Assembly (NCBI GenBank): GCA_031253495.1
Contig: JAIRWC010000035.1
Span: 1 to 46,919 of the forward strand
Direction of reading: 5' to 3'
Source: Oscillospiraceae bacterium
GTDB lineage: Bacteria > Bacillota > Clostridia > Oscillospirales > Ruminococcaceae
Length of the DNA stretch: 46,919 nucleotides
Shown here piece by piece: positions 44,043 to 46,919 of the stretch. Below the pieces are notes generated by a model. The model was not told the DNA's origin. It saw only the letters and a list, made by a program, of their open reading frames with translations, and made no database searches. Position 1 is the first letter of the stretch, and every line of letters begins with the position of its first letter. The position numbers were made by a program, and so were the translations under genes.

Positions 44043-44819
44043 ATGTACAAATGCGGCGTTTATCCGGTTACGGAAAAAACCGAAATCTCGGCGGGAATAT
44101 ACTCTTATGTGATAAGCTGCCCCGACGTCGCGGAATTGGCAAAACCGGGGCAGTTCGCGCATATTAAGGTTGACGGCTTCACTTTGCGCCGCCCCGTTTC
44201 GATTTGCGACGCGGATAAGGAAAAGGGTTCGCTCCGCGTCGTTTTCGAGGTAAGGGGGAAGGGGACGGCGCGGCTCGCCGATATAAACGTCGGGGACAAG
44301 ACGGACATAATCGCCCCGCTCGGAAACGGCTTCACCCTGCCGGAAAGCATGGCCCCCGGCCGCCGCGTGATTCTCGCGGGGGGGGGGATAGGCGTTCCGC
44401 CTTTATTGGGCGTCGCGAGGGTTATGAAAGGGAACGCGACGGCAATCCTCGGTTTCAAAAGCCGCGAAAGGATTATCCTCGCGGAGGATTTCAGACGCGC
44501 CGGCGCCGAAGTCATAATATGCACCGACGACGGGAGCGCGGGCGTTCGCGGAACCGTCGCCGACGTTTTAAGGGACGAATCCGTTAAGGGCGGCGCGGAC
44601 GGGGTTTTCGCCTGCGGCCCGGAACCCATGCTTAAAGCGGTCGTCGGGGAATGTAAAAAGAGCGGCTTGAACGCCGAGGTTTCGCTGGAACAGCGAATGG
44701 GGTGCGGCGTGGGCGCCTGCTTGGTCTGCGTCTGCCGCGCGGTTCGCGGGGGGGAGGAGTTTATGCTCAGGGTATGTAAGGACGGCCCCGTATTTAACGG
44801 TAGGGAGGTTATGCCGTGA
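44043..44819 (+). CDS. pyrK: Dihydroorotate dehydrogenase B electron-transfer subunit
   Basis: A 258-residue flavo-iron-sulfur protein that passes electrons from PyrD to NAD+. FAD is bound by LRRPVSICDAD (48-58), NAD by LAGGGIGVPPLLG (111-123), and a 2Fe-2S cluster by Cys 221, 226, 229 and 245 near the C-terminus (GCGVGACLVC). The frame is open from 43989, but that would overlap the membrane protein gene; ATG 44043, just after GGGGGAG, gives the usual N-terminus. Its TGA overlaps the GTG start of pyrD. Confidence 0.94.
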   Translation: MYKCGVYPVTEKTEISAGIYSYVISCPDVAELAKPGQFAHIKVDGFTLRRPVSICDADKEKGSLRVVFEVRGKGTARLADINVGDKTDIIAPLGNGFTLPESMAPGRRVILAGGGIGVPPLLGVARVMKGNATAILGFKSRERIILAEDFRRAGAEVIICTDDGSAGVRGTVADVLRDESVKGGADGVFACGPEPMLKAVVGECKKSGLNAEVSLEQRMGCGVGACLVCVCRAVRGGEEFMLRVCKDGPVFNGREVMP

Positions 44820-45733
44820 AGCCGAAGGACCTTTCCGTAACGGTCGCCGGGGTGAGGTTCCCGAACCCGGTGATAGCCGCCTCCGGGACTTACGGTTTCG
44901 GGGAGGATTACGCCGAATTGTACCCGCCCGGCGTTTTCGGCGGGATTTCATGCAAGGGGCTGACTCTGAGCGAACGCGCCGGCAATCCGCCCCCGCGCAT
45001 AGCGGAAACGCCCGGCGGCATCCTCAATTCGGTGGGGCTGCAAAACCCCGGCGTCGACGTTTTTATCGAAAGGCATCTGCCTTACATGAAAAAAAACTGC
45101 AACGTGGTAATCGCCAATATATCGGGCGAAACCATCGGGGAATATAAAAAAATCGCCGAAAAACTCGACGAAACCGGCGTGGATATAATCGAACTGAATA
45201 TTTCCTGCCCCAACGTGAAAAAAGGCGGCGCGGCGTGGGGCGTGAGCGCGGCGGGGGCGGGCGAGGTTACAAAAAGCGTGAGGGCCGCGACGGGCAAGCC
45301 GCTGATGGTGAAATTAACGCCCAACGTTACCGATATCGCCGAAATCGCGCGGGCTGCCGAAGCCGAGGGCGCGGACTGCGTTTCCCTTATCAACACGGTT
45401 CTCGGGATGAGGATAGACGTTAAAACCCGCCGCCCCGTTTTGGGGAATAACGCGGGCGGGCTTTCTGGCGGGGCCGTTTTCCCCATAGCGGTGAGGATGG
45501 TGTGGCAGGTCGCGCGTTCGGTTAAAATCGACGTGGTCGGCATGGGCGGAATTTCCTCGGCGGAGGACGCGGTCGAAATGATGCTCGCGGGAGCCAAGGC
45601 CGTTCAAATCGGAACGGTGATGATGGGCGACCCCTTCGCGCCGCTGAAAATTATCGGCGGGATAGAGCGTTACATGGAAGAAAACGGGATTGACGATTTA
45701 AGCGGGATTGTCGGAAAGGTAAAACCGTGGTGA
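44816..45733 (+). CDS. pyrD: Dihydroorotate dehydrogenase B catalytic subunit
   Basis: A 305-residue FMN enzyme oxidising dihydroorotate to orotate. ASGTYGFG (22-29), the catalytic Cys in NISCPNVKKGG (Cys131), and the FMN/phosphate motifs GGLSGGAVFPIA and VGMGGISSAEDA identify class 1B, which works as a heterotetramer with PyrK. The start is GTG, sharing GTGA with the pyrK stop, with GGGAGG eight bases upstream. It is the last gene of the operon; pyrE is not nearby. No clear T-tract terminator follows; a GC-rich stretch separates it from the convergent patB. Confidence 0.96.
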   Translation: MKPKDLSVTVAGVRFPNPVIAASGTYGFGEDYAELYPPGVFGGISCKGLTLSERAGNPPPRIAETPGGILNSVGLQNPGVDVFIERHLPYMKKNCNVVIANISGETIGEYKKIAEKLDETGVDIIELNISCPNVKKGGAAWGVSAAGAGEVTKSVRAATGKPLMVKLTPNVTDIAEIARAAEAEGADCVSLINTVLGMRIDVKTRRPVLGNNAGGLSGGAVFPIAVRMVWQVARSVKIDVVGMGGISSAEDAVEMMLAGAKAVQIGTVMMGDPFAPLKIIGGIERYMEENGIDDLSGIVGKVKPW

Positions 45734-45743
45734 GCCCGGCGGG

Positions 45744-46916
45744 CTACGGCCGCCCTGCGCCGCCCATGGCTTTTTCAAGCCGAAAAAGGGCTTTGTTCAG
45801 CGTTTTTTTCGGGCAGGCCACGTTTATCCGTTGAAAGCCTTCGCCGTTCGCGCCGAACATCGTTCCGCAGTCAAGCCACAGCTTAGCCTCGTTCACGATT
45901 AAACTGTCAAGCCGCGCCTGGCTTAAGCCGTATTCCGAAAAATCCAGCCAAAGCAGGTACGTTCCCTCCGGTTCGACCAACTTGATTTTCGGAAGCCGCT
46001 TCGCCAAAAATTCGCGGACGGCGCCGATATTGCCCGAAATATATTCTTTGAGCCGCTCCAGCCATTCGCCGCCCTTCGTATAAGCGCTTTGGCAGGCGGC
46101 GAGCCCCAAAGCGTTAAGCTGGCTGTAACCGCTTTTGCCGATTTCCGCCTTGAAGGCACGGCGAAGCCCGGCGTTCTTTATAAAAATATTCGCCGTTTGC
46201 AGCCCCGCGAGGTTAAACGACTTGCTCGGCGACGTCGCGATAACCGCGTCTTCGTTCAGCGTCCCGAAACAGACGTGCTTATGTCCTTCCCACACAAAAT
46301 CGCAGTGTATTTCATCCGATACCGTTACGACGCCGTGTTTCGCGCAGATTTCATTCAGCCGTTCAAGCTCGCGCCCGGTCCATACCCGCCCTACGGGATT
46401 ATGCGGGCTGCACAGCAAAAACAGCTTCACGTTTTCGGTTTTGATTTTATCCTCAAAATCGCCAAAGTCTATTAAGTATTCGTTATCCTTGTATATAAGC
46501 GGGTTTTCGACCGTTTTCGCGCCGTTTTCGCGGATTACCTCGAAAAACGGGTAATACACCGGCGTATGTATAATCACCCCGTCGCCGGGTTTCGTAAAAG
46601 CGCGGACGGCCATAGCCAAAGCGAACACGACGCCGGGGGTTTTCACGGTTTCGTTTTTGCCCGCCGAATATCCGAAGCGCTCGCCGAACCAGCCGCCCAC
46701 GGCTTCGTAATAATCGTCTTTAACCTCGGTATAGCCGAAAACGCCGCGTTCCACGATTTTCCCCATATCTTCCAAAACCTCAACCGGCGCGGGGAAATCC
46801 ATGTCCGCCACCCACATGGGGAGCAGACCGTCAGGCTTTCCGCGTTCGGCGGCAAAATCGTATTTCAGCGAATTGGTGTTTTTTCTGTTTATAACAGCGT
46901 CGAAATCGTATTTCAT
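45744..46916 (-). CDS. patB: PatB/MalY-family PLP aminotransferase, probable C-S beta-lyase
   Basis: A 390-residue fold-type I PLP enzyme. The N-terminus (TNSLKYDF, MWVADMDFPAP), the cofactor Asp in VSDEIHCDF and the Schiff-base Lys232 in TSPSKSFNLAGLQ match PatB/MalY. These split cystathionine or cysteine to homocysteine or sulfide, pyruvate and ammonia. The ATG is at 46914-46916, three bases from the right edge, so the ribosome binding site and promoter cannot be seen, but the N-terminus has the family's usual beginning and the gene is probably complete. Confidence 0.93.
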   Translation of the reverse strand: MKYDFDAVINRKNTNSLKYDFAAERGKPDGLLPMWVADMDFPAPVEVLEDMGKIVERGVFGYTEVKDDYYEAVGGWFGERFGYSAGKNETVKTPGVVFALAMAVRAFTKPGDGVIIHTPVYYPFFEVIRENGAKTVENPLIYKDNEYLIDFGDFEDKIKTENVKLFLLCSPHNPVGRVWTGRELERLNEICAKHGVVTVSDEIHCDFVWEGHKHVCFGTLNEDAVIATSPSKSFNLAGLQTANIFIKNAGLRRAFKAEIGKSGYSQLNALGLAACQSAYTKGGEWLERLKEYISGNIGAVREFLAKRLPKIKLVEPEGTYLLWLDFSEYGLSQARLDSLIVNEAKLWLDCGTMFGANGEGFQRINVACPKKTLNKALFRLEKAMGGAGRP

Positions 46917-46919
46917 TTT

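Noticed and set aside
1-46919. tRNA genes, CRISPR arrays or retroelements
   Set aside because: No T-arm-like motif in a gene-free gap, no regularly spaced repeats and no reverse transcriptase motif was seen.

Overview
This 46.9 kb window looks like a chromosomal segment of an anaerobic, fermentative Gram-positive bacterium of the class Clostridia, probably near the Oscillospirales/Ruminococcaceae. The reasons are the two-subunit dihydroorotate dehydrogenase B (PyrK-PyrD), a fused AdhE, an EF-G paralogue of the clostridial type, strong GGAGG ribosome binding sites, and sigma-A promoters with 17-bp spacers and extended -10 elements. The assignment is by gene content only. I saw no tRNA, rRNA, CRISPR array, transposase or phage gene. 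No gene-free stretch exceeds 300 bases; the longest is about 260 bases, between the kinase at 34718-37801 and pyrC, and it holds two divergent promoters and a leader ORF.

Layout from left to right. (1) 1-3057: the end of a very long sensor kinase cut by the left edge, then a secreted fibronectin-III protein. (2) 5114-8427: an EF-G-like GTPase with a structured leader and a carboxynorspermidine-dehydrogenase-like enzyme, ending in a terminator shared with the convergent corA. (3) 9381-13946: a 1521-residue membrane hybrid kinase upstream of corA on the minus strand, sharing a divergent promoter region with a flavoprotein that appears leaderless. (4) 15333-21105: a secreted Ig-like protein, nadC-nadB, hflX and galK, packed with overlapping 3' ends. 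(5) 21196-25687: an overlapping operon of adhE, a small-molecule kinase, a 67-residue orphan and a pseudouridine synthase. (6) A lone receiver protein with a large leader hairpin, convergent with a Na+/H+ antiporter. (7) 28420-37881, minus strand: a leader peptide, a double-receiver hybrid kinase, a separate Hpt protein, an amidohydrolase, a DHH phosphoesterase and a large SF1 helicase. (8) 38060-45733: the pyrimidine operon pyrC-pyrF-carB-(membrane protein)-pyrK-pyrD, then patB at the right edge.

Three features stand out. Signalling is dense: three hybrid kinases, three Hpt domains with related phosphorylation sites, and one orphan receiver could form a branched phosphorelay. The minus-strand cluster from 37881 to 28420 joins a sensor relay to a DHH nuclease-like enzyme and a compositionally different helicase; I know of no named system with that layout, so it is the best candidate here for something undescribed. 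Several genes also have unusual starts: leader hairpins (EF-G-like, galK, receiver), a leader ORF coupled to a kinase, and a promoter that places transcription at the start codon.
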